NCBI RefSeq assembly: GCF_000341085.1
Contig: NZ_ANBA01000017.1
Coordinates: forward strand, 62,001 to 126,000
From: Nocardiopsis ganjiahuensis DSM 45031
GTDB taxonomy: Bacteria; Actinomycetota; Actinomycetes; Streptosporangiales; Streptosporangiaceae
Direction: 5' to 3'
Length of the DNA: 64,000 nt
The position numbers and the translations under genes were made by a program. Positions 50,270 through 59,337 of this stretch are shown here, one piece after another. The notes under the pieces are model-generated. The model was given only the letters and a program-made list of their open reading frames with translations, was not told the DNA's origin and ran no database searches. How positions within the stretch are numbered: position 1 is the stretch's first letter; every line of letters begins with the position of its first letter.

Positions 50270-51401
50270 CCGGACCGCCAACCCCGCCCACGCCGAACCG
50301 CGACCCGACGACACCGACCCGCGTTCCGCCGGTTCGGCCGGATCCCCCCTTACCGATCCGGCCGCCGGGACGGTCATCGACGCCGCCGCCGCGGCCGAGG
50401 CCCTCAACTCCGACGAGCGCCGCGCCCGACCCCCCGTGCTGACCCTCAAGGGCGCCCAGCAGGTCTTCAGGACACCCCGCGGCGACGTCCCCGCCGTGGC
50501 CGGGGTCGACCTGGACGTCCGGCCGGGCCAGGTGCTCTGCCTGGTGGGGGAGTCCGGCTGCGGCAAGACCACCACCGCCCGCATGGCCGCCGCACTGTCC
50601 AGCCCGACCGCGGGGTCGGTCCTGTTCCGCGGCAAGGACGTGGCCTCGATGGACAAGAAGGAGCGGGCCGCCTTCCGGCGCTCGGTCCAGTACATCCACC
50701 AGGACCCCTACGCCTCCCTGAACCCCGTGCGCACCGTCTACTCCACGGTCTCCGCCGGGCTGCGCCGCCACCGGATGGTCAAGGACCGCCACGAGGCCCG
50801 CCGCGTCACCACCGAACTCCTGGAGCGCGTCGACCTCACCCCGGCCGAGGACTACCTGGACAAGTACCCCCACCAGATGTCCGGCGGCCAGCGCCAGCGC
50901 GTCGCCGTGGCCCGCGCCCTGGCGATGAACCCCGAGGTGATCATCGCCGACGAGTCCACGTCGATGCTGGACGTGTCCATCCGGGTGAGCCTCCTGAACA
51001 CCCTGGGCAGGCTCCGCGACGAACTCGGGGTGAGCTTCCTGTTCATCACGCACGACCTCGCCGTGGCCAAGTACTTCGCCTGGCGGGGCGAGATCGCGGT
51101 CATGTACCTCGGCAAGGTCGTGGAGCACGGACCCACCCCGCGAGTGGTGAACGACCCCCAGCACCCCTACACCAAGGCGCTCGTCTCCGCGGTCTGCGAA
51201 CCGGACCCGGACCTGGCGAAGAGCAAGGAGCGGGTCCGGCTGCGCAGCGCGGACATCCCCGACCTCACGGACCTGCCGCCGGGCTGCGACTTCCACCCGC
51301 GCTGCCCGATCTACGCCCAGGGCAGCTGCGACACCGTACGACCGCCGCTGGTCCGCAGCCACGACCGGCTGCTGGCCTGCCACGTCGTGACCCGGGGGTG
51401 A
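50262..51401 (+). CDS. ABC importer ATPase 2 (DppF-like)
   Basis: 379 residues with about 60 unusual N-terminal residues before LTLKGAQQVFRTPRGDVPAV. Walker A GESGCGKTTTAR, Q-loop YIHQDPYASLNPV, signature QMSGGQRQR, Walker B VIIADESTSMLD (Ser where Pro is usual), switch FITHDLA. The C-terminal Cys (GCDFHPRCPIYAQGSC) match the oligopeptide subfamily. Overlaps ATPase 1 by 8 bases. Confidence 0.9.
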   Translation: MIDRTANPAHAEPRPDDTDPRSAGSAGSPLTDPAAGTVIDAAAAAEALNSDERRARPPVLTLKGAQQVFRTPRGDVPAVAGVDLDVRPGQVLCLVGESGCGKTTTARMAAALSSPTAGSVLFRGKDVASMDKKERAAFRRSVQYIHQDPYASLNPVRTVYSTVSAGLRRHRMVKDRHEARRVTTELLERVDLTPAEDYLDKYPHQMSGGQRQRVAVARALAMNPEVIIADESTSMLDVSIRVSLLNTLGRLRDELGVSFLFITHDLAVAKYFAWRGEIAVMYLGKVVEHGPTPRVVNDPQHPYTKALVSAVCEPDPDLAKSKERVRLRSADIPDLTDLPPGCDFHPRCPIYAQGSCDTVRPPLVRSHDRLLACHVVTRG

Positions 51402-51407
51402 GGTGAG

Positions 51408-51599
51408 TTGCTGCTCCTCATCGGGCGCTTCGGCCTCTTCGTCGGAGCCTTCCTCACCCTCGCCTGCACCCTCACCGCCGTCTTCACCTCCCCCGGCACA
51501 GCCGAGTTCGTGATCAGCGTCGTCACCGCCGGTATCGGCCTGGCCGTCCTCGCCCTCGGTCTGCTCGCCGTCCTCTTGGAAAGGAAGCGTCAAGAATGA
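51408..51599 (+). CDS. Small two-helix membrane protein in the ABC operon
   Basis: 63 residues from a TTG start preceded by GGTGAG. Two helices: LLLIGRFGLFVGAFLTLACTLTAVF and FVISVVTAGIGLAVLALGLLAVLL, then a basic end ERKRQE. It starts 6 bases after ATPase 2, and its stop overlaps the ATG of the binding protein (ATGA), so it is embedded in the translation chain of the operon. No known family is recognised. It could be an accessory transporter subunit or a spacer peptide that couples translation. Confidence 0.65.
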   Translation: MLLLIGRFGLFVGAFLTLACTLTAVFTSPGTAEFVISVVTAGIGLAVLALGLLAVLLERKRQE

Positions 51600-53407
51600 C
51601 CCCCACCCCCTCGCACAACGCCATCCTGAACGACATGAGCAGGAGGCGTCTCCTCAAGGCCGTCGGCTTCAGCACCGTCGGTGTGGCGGGCGCCGGCGCC
51701 CTGTCCGCCTGCGCCGCTGACGGCGGCGGCAGTTCCGACACCACCCAGTTCACCGGGGTCTTCGACTTCGACCTGGACTCCCAGACCCGCAACGTGCACG
51801 TCGAGGACGGCGCGCTGCTGCTCAACTCCGTCTACAAGGACCTGTTCCTGTGCACGGGCGGTGTCTTCAACTGGTCCACGCACGAGTGGGACTACCTCCT
51901 GCTCGAGGGCCACGAGTGGGACGGCAACGACCTCGTGGTGTCCCTGAAGCCGGATCTGAAGTGGAGCGACGGCACCGACCTGAACGCCGACGACATGCTC
52001 CGCAGCTACGCCATGCGCGTCCTGGAGGCCCCGCCGTGGGGCATCGGCTTCCCCCAGGTCCAGGACCTGGAGAAGCTGGACGACCTGACCGTCCGCCTCG
52101 GTTTCGAGAACCCCTTCCCGAACATCGAGCGCAGCATCATCAAGCACCGCATCGTCTCCAAGGTCACCTACGAGAACTTCGGTGAGCGCGCGGTCGAGAT
52201 GGTCAACGACGGCGTCCGCCAGGGCGACGACGAGCACGTCGAGTGGAACGCCGAGTTCATCGAGTACAACCCGGACGAGATCGTCTGCAGCGGCCCGTAC
52301 AAGTTCGACGAGGCGCAGATGTCGGACGCGCGCATCACGCTGGTGCGCAACGAGGACGGCTACCAGGGCACCGAGGTCGCGTTCGACGAGGTCGTCATCC
52401 ACAAGGGCGACAACCGCCAGTCGGCCCTGCTGGTGCAGTCGGGCGACGTCGACTACTCCACCCTGGCGCCCTCCGCCGCCGACCAGCAGGCCTTCCAGAG
52501 CGTGGAGGGCTTCCGCTGGATCGAGCACGCGGGCTACGACGGCGCCGGCATCATGTTCAACCACAAGGCCAAGCCGGAGGTCCAGGACGTGCGCGTGCGC
52601 AAGGCGCTCGCCTACGTCCTCGACGGCGACCAGATCGGCCAGGTGGCCCGCGGCGACGCCTACAGCCGGGTCACGCACTACGCGGGCCTGGCCGACATCC
52701 AGGCCGAGGAGATCTTCAGCGCCGAGGAGCTCGCGGACTTCGAGACCTTCGACCAGGACCAGGAGAAGGCCGCGGAGCTGCTGGAGGAGGCCGGCTGGAC
52801 CAAGGAGGACGGCAAGTGGTACCTCCCCAACGGCGACGAGGCCAGCTTCGAGGTCATCGGTGTCGCGGGCTGGGGCGACTTCGAGCTGACCGCCACCCAG
52901 GTGGAGGAGGCCTGGAACGACTTCGGGATCAAGACCGAGGCGCGCAACGTCCCCGAGGACAACCCGTGGGGCATCTGGGGCGAGGGCGACTTCGAGGTGG
53001 CCGTCCGCCACTGGGGCAACCCGGAGATCCCCGACTACTGGGGCGCCTTCCAGATGAACTTCCTGACGGAGAACGCCGGCACCGAGGAGTCCCCGGGCCA
53101 GGGGTTCGACCTCCAGGTCGAGAGCCCCTCCCAGGGTGACGTCGACATCGCCGAGCTGGTCGAGACCGCCCAGCGCGCCGAGAGCGAGGAGGAGCAGATC
53201 GAAGCCCTGAAGACGTTGTCGATCGTCTTCAACGAGCTCCTGCCGCGTATCCCGATCTGGACCTACAAGTACCTCTCCCCGGCGGTCGAGGGCATCCGTG
53301 TCGAGGAGTTCCCGACGGAGACCCCCACCTCTCAGAACGAGCAGTACCAGGACAACCACGTCATCCTGGCGCTGATCCAGGGCGAGCTGCCCCCGGTCCG
53401 GAGCTGA
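51596..53407 (+). CDS. Family-5 extracellular solute-binding lipoprotein, Tat-type signal
   Basis: 603 residues. The N-terminus has SRRRLLKAVGFSTVGVAGAG and lipobox ALSAC, a twin-arginine lipoprotein signal. The mature part shows the family-5 pattern: LVVSLKPDLKWSDGTDLNADDMLRSYAMR, ENPFPNIERSIIKHRI, CSGPYKFDEAQMSDARITLVRNEDGYQGT, VRKALAYVLDGDQIG, LPRIPIWTYKYLSP. Start ATG 51596 with GGAAAGGAAG upstream and a 4-base overlap with the small membrane protein. Family 5 binds peptides, nickel or oligosaccharides; the upstream operator favours oligosaccharides. Last gene of the operon. Confidence 0.9.
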   Translation: MTPTPSHNAILNDMSRRRLLKAVGFSTVGVAGAGALSACAADGGGSSDTTQFTGVFDFDLDSQTRNVHVEDGALLLNSVYKDLFLCTGGVFNWSTHEWDYLLLEGHEWDGNDLVVSLKPDLKWSDGTDLNADDMLRSYAMRVLEAPPWGIGFPQVQDLEKLDDLTVRLGFENPFPNIERSIIKHRIVSKVTYENFGERAVEMVNDGVRQGDDEHVEWNAEFIEYNPDEIVCSGPYKFDEAQMSDARITLVRNEDGYQGTEVAFDEVVIHKGDNRQSALLVQSGDVDYSTLAPSAADQQAFQSVEGFRWIEHAGYDGAGIMFNHKAKPEVQDVRVRKALAYVLDGDQIGQVARGDAYSRVTHYAGLADIQAEEIFSAEELADFETFDQDQEKAAELLEEAGWTKEDGKWYLPNGDEASFEVIGVAGWGDFELTATQVEEAWNDFGIKTEARNVPEDNPWGIWGEGDFEVAVRHWGNPEIPDYWGAFQMNFLTENAGTEESPGQGFDLQVESPSQGDVDIAELVETAQRAESEEEQIEALKTLSIVFNELLPRIPIWTYKYLSPAVEGIRVEEFPTETPTSQNEQYQDNHVILALIQGELPPVRS

Positions 53408-53835
53408 CAGGGAGCGGTCGGGAACTGATCCGGGACCGCTCAGGGCCGCCCGGGGGTTCCAGCCTCCGGGGACCCTGAACAGCCCTCCCCGAACGAGCTC
53501 CCCGCGTCGGCGGGGCCGGCCCGGGGGAGGGGCACCGGGGTTCTGCAGGGGCGAGTGCCTTCGGGCCTCGCCCCTGCACGCGCATCCTGGGCATTACGGG
53601 CATGCGCGAGTTTGTCGTGCCGTGGTCCGTTTGTACGCGTTCGGCCCCGGGGAATGTAGTCTCCCGTGCATTCGCACGCGCACTCGTGCCGTCGTCGCGG
53701 ATACCCCTGCCCGTAGCCGTTCCCGAACCCCGCCCCTGCCCCGGGCCGCCCCTGGAGCACTCCTCCCCCGAACCCCAGGTGCCCTCTCACCCCCGTTCGC
53801 CCCCTGCCCCCGGCCCTCGAAAGGACTGGTGTGCC
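53408..53835. other. Gap between ABC operon and ccr
   Basis: Contains a short stem (GAGCGGTC 53412-53419 / GACCGCTC 53434-53441) just after the binding-protein stop, the terminator at 53544-53578, and the ccr promoter region. An in-frame extension of ccr to the left exists but is Pro/Arg-rich and unlike the family. No other gene is seen. Confidence 0.6.
53544..53578 (+). terminator. Terminator of the family-5 ABC operon
   Basis: Perfect 12-base arms TGCAGGGGCGAG and CTCGCCCCTGCA with an 11-base loop (TGCCTTCGGGC) that itself can close a GCC/GGC tetraloop. Confidence 0.78.
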
Positions 53836-55080
53836 ATGACCAAGGACCTGTACGAACTCGGAGAGGTGCCGCCACTGGGCCACGTGCCCGAGCGGATGCA
53901 CGCCTTCACCATCCGGCGGGAGCGCTACGGAGAGCCCCGCGACGCCTTCGCGCACGAGATCGTCCCGGTGCCGGAGCTCAAGCCGGGCCACGTCCTCGTC
54001 TACACGATGGCCGCGGGCATCAACTACAACAACATCTGGGCGGCCATGGGCCACCCGGCGGACGTCATCGCCGCGCGGGAGAAGGCCGGGGAGCCCGAGG
54101 AGTACCACATCGGCGGTTCCGACGGCTCCGGCGTGGTCTGGGCCGTGGGGGAGGGGGTGCGCGGGGTCGAGGTCGGAGACCACGTCATCATCGCCTCGGG
54201 CCAGTGGGACGAGAGCTCGGACGACATCCGCATGGGCGGCGACCCCATCGCCTCCAAGAGCATGCGGGTGTGGGGCTACGAGCACAACTTCGGTTCCTTC
54301 GGCCAGTTCACCCTCGTCCAGGACGTCCAGTGCCACCGCAAGCCGGAGAACCTGACCTGGGACGTCGCGGCCGGCTTCCTGGTCAGCGCCGCCACCTCCT
54401 ACCGGCAGCTCTTCGGCTGGTACCCCAACGTCGTGCGTCCGGGGGACCCGGTGCTGATCTGGGGCGGCGCGGGCGGTCTGGGCACCTCGGCGATCCAGCT
54501 GGCCCGCCAGGCGGGCGGCAAGCCGATCGCCGTGGTCTCCACTCCGGAGAAGGCGGAGCTGTGCCGCGAACTCGGCGCCGTGGGCACGATCCTGCGCACC
54601 GAGTTCGACCACTGGGGCCGGGTCCCCGACGAGAGCGACACCCAGGCCTTCTCCGCGTGGATGCGCGGAGCCCGGGCCTTCGGCAAGAAGTTCTGGGAGG
54701 AGCTGGGGGAGCGGCGCTCTCCCCGGATCGTCTTCGAGCACACCGGGGCCGACACCCTGCCGACCTCGCTCTACCTGTGCGACAACTCCGGGATGGTGGT
54801 GATCTGCGGCGCCACCTCGGGCTTCCAGGCCGATGTCGACCTGCGCTTCCTGTGGATGCGGCTCAAGCGCCTCCAGGGTTCGCACTTCGCCTCTCCCGCG
54901 CAGTGCCGCATGGTGATCGACCTGGTCGCGGGCGGCCAGCTCGATCCGTGTGTGACCAAGACGGTGGCCTTCGACGAGATCGGCGAGGCCCACCAGATGC
55001 TGCGTGACAACCGGCAGCCTCCGGGGAACATGGCGGCGCTGGTCAACGCCGCTCCGGGGCAGGTCGGCCTCGACCTCTGA
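53836..55080 (+). CDS. ccr: Crotonyl-CoA carboxylase/reductase
   Basis: 414 residues. The opening KDLYELGEVPPLGHVPERMHAF and RRERYGEP closely match, from memory, Rhodobacter CcrA. Other landmarks: MAAGINYNNIWAAMGHP (Asn of the CO2 pocket), VWGYEHNFGSFGQF (Glu), the NADPH loop WGGAGGLGTSAIQLARQAGG, and KRLQGSHFASPAQ (His). The enzyme reduces crotonyl-CoA with CO2 fixation to ethylmalonyl-CoA. The residues linked to carboxylation appear present, so it is not obviously a plain reductase. ATG 53836 begins family similarity. It stands alone, 8 kb before the PKS, for which it could make extender units. Confidence 0.88.
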   Translation: MTKDLYELGEVPPLGHVPERMHAFTIRRERYGEPRDAFAHEIVPVPELKPGHVLVYTMAAGINYNNIWAAMGHPADVIAAREKAGEPEEYHIGGSDGSGVVWAVGEGVRGVEVGDHVIIASGQWDESSDDIRMGGDPIASKSMRVWGYEHNFGSFGQFTLVQDVQCHRKPENLTWDVAAGFLVSAATSYRQLFGWYPNVVRPGDPVLIWGGAGGLGTSAIQLARQAGGKPIAVVSTPEKAELCRELGAVGTILRTEFDHWGRVPDESDTQAFSAWMRGARAFGKKFWEELGERRSPRIVFEHTGADTLPTSLYLCDNSGMVVICGATSGFQADVDLRFLWMRLKRLQGSHFASPAQCRMVIDLVAGGQLDPCVTKTVAFDEIGEAHQMLRDNRQPPGNMAALVNAAPGQVGLDL

Positions 55081-55555
55081 GGTGGGTCCGCCCCCGAACG
55101 CCGGGTGTCGTCGTGAGAGAGGTGACACCCGGCAATAATCGGACAAAGCGCCACAAAACGACCATGTGGCGTATGGGTCGAGCTGCCTATTTGTCAGTGT
55201 TCCCGCACGTCACAAGGGTGCCGTCAGATGCTTTTTCGGCGCTTCTCCGATTCTTCTGTCAAGCTGGGCGTCCTTTGTTAGTCTGACGAACCGAACGACG
55301 GTTCTCGGTGGAAGAACCGGAATTGTGTGGAGCACGGACACTTGTCCTCCGGATCGGGTACTGTTCGCCGATCACGTTCAAGTGCCGCGACACATGTTCC
55401 CGCCGCCGCGAAAGCCGTCGAGGCGTCCCCCCGGCGTTCGGGGCGTCTGGTCGTGTCAAGGGCCGCAAAGGGTCCGAGAAACGACTTCCTCCCTGGTCAG
55501 GGCGGTGGTGCGGGGCCATCGCCAATCCGCCCACCTGATTCGAGGAGACGAGATT
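55081..55555 (+). promoter_or_regulatory. Gap upstream of the conservon
   Basis: 475 bases with the CvnA promoter region. The first part is less GC-rich and holds a small stem CGCCAC (55149-55154) / GTGGCG (55166-55171). CvnA reads open through the gap in frame, but GAGGAG at 55542-55547 in front of GTG 55556 sets the likely start. No separate gene is recognised. Confidence 0.5.
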
Positions 55556-58411
55556 GTGGCACAGGCGCAGTCACCGCACGAGCGCGATGACCACTCCCTG
55601 GCCAAGATGATGTCGACGGAGGATGGGCGTGGAGCCAGGCGTGAAGGACGGTTCCGCCGGGCCATCTCCCGGATGGTCAAGTCCCAGGAACCCCCGTCAC
55701 CGGAGACCGAGCAAGGACATCCCGTGCATCAGCCCGTGCATCCGCACTCGCAGAACCCCGACCGAACGTCGGACGGCGAGGAGACAGCCGCGACGGAGCC
55801 CCCCACCGGACCCTTCTCCGCGTCCGCCGAGAACGGTTACCGTCCCACCTCCCGGGTGAGCGTCCCGAACCCCTACACGACCAGGAACGTCGAGGTCGAC
55901 GACGTCGACACCGGCGCCAACCAGGTCGGCCAGTGGCGCGGCGTCGGCCTCGACGAGCCCGAACCGCGCAGCCCGCACATCCCCGCCACCACGGACACCA
56001 TGACCGACACCCCCTTCTCGCCCGAGCACACAGAGCGGCCCGAGGCCCCTGTGTCCCCACCGGCCCCGGCGGCCCCCGAACCCGCGGCCGACCACCGGTC
56101 CGCGCCGGGACAGCACACGGCCCAAGAACCCCACCGGGCCGAAGCGCCCGGGATCGCGGCGAACACGTCCGAAGCGCACGGTGGCCCGCCACAGCGCCCC
56201 GAGGCGCTGCCCGAACCCCGGTGGCCCGCGGCCGAGTCCGCGGCGCCCGGACGGCAGTGGGCGCCCTCGCAGGCACCCTACGACTCGCAGCGTTACGCAC
56301 AGCAGCCGCAGGCCCCCTACGAGCCGCCGCGTCCCGCGCCCGCCCACCCCCAGGGGTCGGAGCGGGGACAGGACCAGCAACCCGCCGGGTACGACCCCTA
56401 CGCCCCCCGTGGCCACCAGGGCCACCCGGACCAGAACGGCTACCGGGAACCCCAGGGCTACCAGGGCCCGGGTCATCAGGACTCCGGGTACCAGGAAGCC
56501 GGTTACCAGGACTCCGGGTACCGGGACCAGGGCTACCGGGAAACGCCGGGCCACCAGGGCCCCCGGGACCCCCGGGGGAACCAGGGCGCACCGGGGTACC
56601 AGGACCCCCAGGGCTACCAGGGCGCACAGCGTCGCCCCGACTACCAGGGCCACCACGAACCCGCCCCGCACGGCTACCAGCGCCCGCCCCACGAGGGCCG
56701 GCCGCCCGCGCCCTACCCCTACCCGCAGGCCGAGTACCCGCCGCAGCCCGCGCCGCACTACCCGGTGCCCTACGCGCACCCGCATCCGCATCCGCATCCG
56801 CTGCCCTACCAGAGCGCGTACCCGCTGCCCTACCAGCCGCCCGGCTACGTCCTCCCGGGGCAGCCGATGGCCTACCCGGGGCAGATCGCCCCCTACGGCC
56901 AGTTCAACCCGTACGGCCAGCCGGTCCAGCACGTCATCGTGCTCACCGCGGGGCAGCAGCCGCAGGTGGTCACCGCGGAGTCGGCCGCCACACTGTTCGC
57001 GGAGCGCACCGAACCGACCGTCTCCCAGGAGGTGCGCCAGGACAAGGCGCTCACCCGTTCCGGGACCGAGACGGAGGAGGAGAGCGCCGCCGAGCCGGCC
57101 CGGGAGCAGGAGGAGGCCCGGACCGGGACCGGGCCGGGCACGCAGACGACGGCGGGGCCGTCGGAGCAGGACACGGCCCAGCGGGAGACCGCCCGGCCGC
57201 AGGCGGCACAGCGGGAGAACGGGACGAGCGGGTCCCCGGACGCGGCCGGGGGCGCCACCGAGGGCACCGCCGCCAGGGAGGCAGCCAGAGCCGAGGTGGC
57301 CCAGGCCGTCTCCGAGGCGCTGCGCGGCTCCGAGGGCGACCTCCTCAACGAGGCACTGGCCGGTCTGGCCATGCGCGACCTCTCCCTGGTCGACGCCCTG
57401 CTGGAGATGGTCGAGGAGCTGGAGACCGACGCCCAGGACCCCGACCTGCTCGACAAGCTCTTCCAGATCGACAACTTCGCGACCCGCATGCGGCGCAACG
57501 GGGAGAACTTCCTGGTGCTGACCGGGCACGACGGCGGCGAGTCCGACGCCCACGACGAGATCGTGCCCCTGCTCGACGTGGCCCGCGCCGCCACCTCGGA
57601 GATCAAGGACTACCCCAGGGTCAGCCTGGGCAAGCTCCCGCAGACCTCCATCACCGGTCTGGCCGCCGACGACATCAGCCACCTCCTGGCCGAGCTGCTG
57701 GACAACGCCACCGCGAACTCGCCCGAGCACTCACAGGTGGTGATCAGCGCCCAGGAGATGGACGACGGCCGCCTGATGATCGTCGTCGAGGACGAGGGGG
57801 TGGGCATCCCCGACGCCCAGCTGTCCGAGCTCAACAACCGGTTGAACGGTGAGCCGGTCCTGGACGACGAGGTGCCCAAGCACATGGGCCTGTACGTGGC
57901 CAGCCGGATCGCGCAGAAGCACGGGCTGGAGACCCGGCTGGAGTCCCGGTCCTTCCGCGGGGTCAGCGCCTACACGATCATCCCCAAGGGGCTCCTGCGC
58001 GTGGCCACGCCCCGGCAGCCCGGCCAGTCCCGAACCTCCACGATTCCCAGCGCGAGCGCTCCAGTGACGACGACCGGACCGATCCCGCAGCAGAGCACCA
58101 ACGGCCAGGGGGCCAACGGGTCCGGCGGTCCCAAGGCCTCGCCGCCGCCCCAGACCGGGGGGAACTCCGCGGTGACCTCCGCCGGTCTGCCCCGGCGCAG
58201 CGCCACCCCGCACGGTTCGCCGCTGAGGATGATGCCGCACCCCGGAGCGCTCTCGGAGAACCCGCCGTCCTCGCCGAAGGGCCGGGAGGACACCCCTCCC
58301 AAGCTCACCGGTGAAGCCCGGGCGGAGCAGATCCGTGACGAGATCGGCGACTTCCTCGACGGGGAACGCGCCGCTCTCGAGGGCGAGGAGCTCGAGGGCG
58401 ACAAGGAATGA
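55556..58411 (+). CDS. Conservon sensor-like protein CvnA, soluble variant with altered phosphoacceptor site
   Basis: 951 residues. Residues 1-60 are basic, and about 60-600 are low complexity, rich in Pro, Gln, Tyr and Gly, with a YQGP/YQDSGYRDQGY-type repeat (about 295-380) and an HPHPHPHP tract (about 407). No membrane helix is visible, unlike typical CvnA proteins. The kinase core starts near 590. Where the usual motif reads LDHLATRMRR, it has IDNFATRMRR, with Asn 640 at the expected phospho-His. The ATPase domain (about 695-805) keeps the N-box ELLDNATANSPEHS and VVEDEGVGIPD. A Pro-rich tail follows. It heads the conservon operon and probably scaffolds or senses for CvnB-D. Confidence 0.83.
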   Translation: MAQAQSPHERDDHSLAKMMSTEDGRGARREGRFRRAISRMVKSQEPPSPETEQGHPVHQPVHPHSQNPDRTSDGEETAATEPPTGPFSASAENGYRPTSRVSVPNPYTTRNVEVDDVDTGANQVGQWRGVGLDEPEPRSPHIPATTDTMTDTPFSPEHTERPEAPVSPPAPAAPEPAADHRSAPGQHTAQEPHRAEAPGIAANTSEAHGGPPQRPEALPEPRWPAAESAAPGRQWAPSQAPYDSQRYAQQPQAPYEPPRPAPAHPQGSERGQDQQPAGYDPYAPRGHQGHPDQNGYREPQGYQGPGHQDSGYQEAGYQDSGYRDQGYRETPGHQGPRDPRGNQGAPGYQDPQGYQGAQRRPDYQGHHEPAPHGYQRPPHEGRPPAPYPYPQAEYPPQPAPHYPVPYAHPHPHPHPLPYQSAYPLPYQPPGYVLPGQPMAYPGQIAPYGQFNPYGQPVQHVIVLTAGQQPQVVTAESAATLFAERTEPTVSQEVRQDKALTRSGTETEEESAAEPAREQEEARTGTGPGTQTTAGPSEQDTAQRETARPQAAQRENGTSGSPDAAGGATEGTAAREAARAEVAQAVSEALRGSEGDLLNEALAGLAMRDLSLVDALLEMVEELETDAQDPDLLDKLFQIDNFATRMRRNGENFLVLTGHDGGESDAHDEIVPLLDVARAATSEIKDYPRVSLGKLPQTSITGLAADDISHLLAELLDNATANSPEHSQVVISAQEMDDGRLMIVVEDEGVGIPDAQLSELNNRLNGEPVLDDEVPKHMGLYVASRIAQKHGLETRLESRSFRGVSAYTIIPKGLLRVATPRQPGQSRTSTIPSASAPVTTTGPIPQQSTNGQGANGSGGPKASPPPQTGGNSAVTSAGLPRRSATPHGSPLRMMPHPGALSENPPSSPKGREDTPPKLTGEARAEQIRDEIGDFLDGERAALEGEELEGDKE

Positions 58412-58505
58412 CCCCGAACGCTGCGGCTCGCGCCCCCGGCGCGGGCCCACACACCCCATACCCCCAGCGAACCCGACACTCGGCCGAGGCAGGTAGAGCA
58501 CAAGC

Positions 58506-58931
58506 ATGACTGAATCCACGAACGACAGTGTTGAGAACTTCTCGTGGCTCATCGACCGGTTCGTCCGGGACGTGCGCGGTGTCGAGCACGCCGTGGTGGT
58601 CTCCTCCGACGGCCTGGTCCTGACCCACTCGAGCGACTTCCCGGAGGAGCACGCCGAGCAGCTCGCGGCGATCTCCAGCGGTCTGCACAGCCTGGCCGTC
58701 GGCGGGGCCAGCCTGTTCCAGCGGGGAGAGTGCGAGCAGCTGCTCGTCCGCTTCAACCACGGCCACCTCTTCATCATGGCCATCAGTGACGGTTCCTGCA
58801 TGGCGGTGCTCACCGCACCCGGTACGGAGCTGAAGATCGTCGGTTTCCAGATGGCCAAGCTCGTGGACAACGTCGCCCACGTGCTCACTCCGCAGCTGCG
58901 CTCGCAGCTGCGCGAGGTCATCCAGAACTGA
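58506..58931 (+). CDS. Conservon roadblock/LC7 protein CvnB
   Basis: 141 residues with the roadblock/LC7 fold: NFSWLIDRFVRDVRGVEHAVVVSSDGLVLTHSSDFPEEHAEQLAAISSGLHSLAVGGASLF, then LLVRFNHGHLFIMAISDGSCMAVLT. In conservons this protein forms a membrane-associated complex with CvnA, CvnC and the GTPase CvnD, where roadblock proteins often act as GTPase-regulating partners. Located 94 bases after cvnA and 46 before cvnC. Confidence 0.92.
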   Translation: MTESTNDSVENFSWLIDRFVRDVRGVEHAVVVSSDGLVLTHSSDFPEEHAEQLAAISSGLHSLAVGGASLFQRGECEQLLVRFNHGHLFIMAISDGSCMAVLTAPGTELKIVGFQMAKLVDNVAHVLTPQLRSQLREVIQN

Positions 58932-58977
58932 CGACGGTGACCCGTAACGGTTCGGCAGGAATGAGGTTGCCGCGGCT

Positions 58978-59337
58978 ATGAGCTTCCGCAGGCGAAGGAG
59001 TAACCGTGTTCGCCCGTTCACCTTCACGGGTGGGCGGACGCGGTCACGGCATCCGCTGATGGTGCAGACCCTGGTCTCGACGTCCGAGCCCGGGCAGGAA
59101 CCTCCTGGCACCCTCATGCCGGAGTCGATCAGTATCTACAAACTGTGCCGGGAGACACGGTCTCTCGCCGAGGTGTCGGCCGAGCTGAACATCCCCCTGG
59201 GCGTCACCCAGGTTCTGGTCAGTGACCTGGCCGAGCAGGACCTGGTGTACATCCACCCGACCATCACCGGCAGCAGTCCGTCCGAAAACCAGGTTCTGGA
59301 GAGGGCTCTTCGTGGTCTCGAACGACTTTTCCAGTGA
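58978..59337 (+). CDS. Conservon DUF742 protein CvnC
   Basis: 119 residues. It begins with a basic segment (MSFRRRRSNRVRPFTFTGGRTR) and has the DUF742 winged-helix-like core: VSTSEPG, SISIYKLCRETRSLAEVSAELNIPLGVTQVLVSDLAEQDLVYIHP, and LERALRGLERLF. The usual opening is YxLTxGRTR; here it reads PFTFTGGRTR. The last 26 bases overlap the start of the GTPase gene, implying coupled translation. Confidence 0.9.
   Translation: MSFRRRRSNRVRPFTFTGGRTRSRHPLMVQTLVSTSEPGQEPPGTLMPESISIYKLCRETRSLAEVSAELNIPLGVTQVLVSDLAEQDLVYIHPTITGSSPSENQVLERALRGLERLFQ

Noticed and set aside
53602..53835. N-terminal extension of the crotonyl-CoA carboxylase/reductase
   Set aside because: The extension is Pro/Arg-rich and lacks a ribosome site. 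Family similarity begins at MTKDLYELGE.
55697..57730. A 677-codon leftward open frame antisense to cvnA
   Set aside because: Its composition (Leu/Gly/Val/Arg-rich) mirrors the repetitive Pro/Gln/Tyr codons of the sense gene. The sense strand has conservon context and ATPase motifs.
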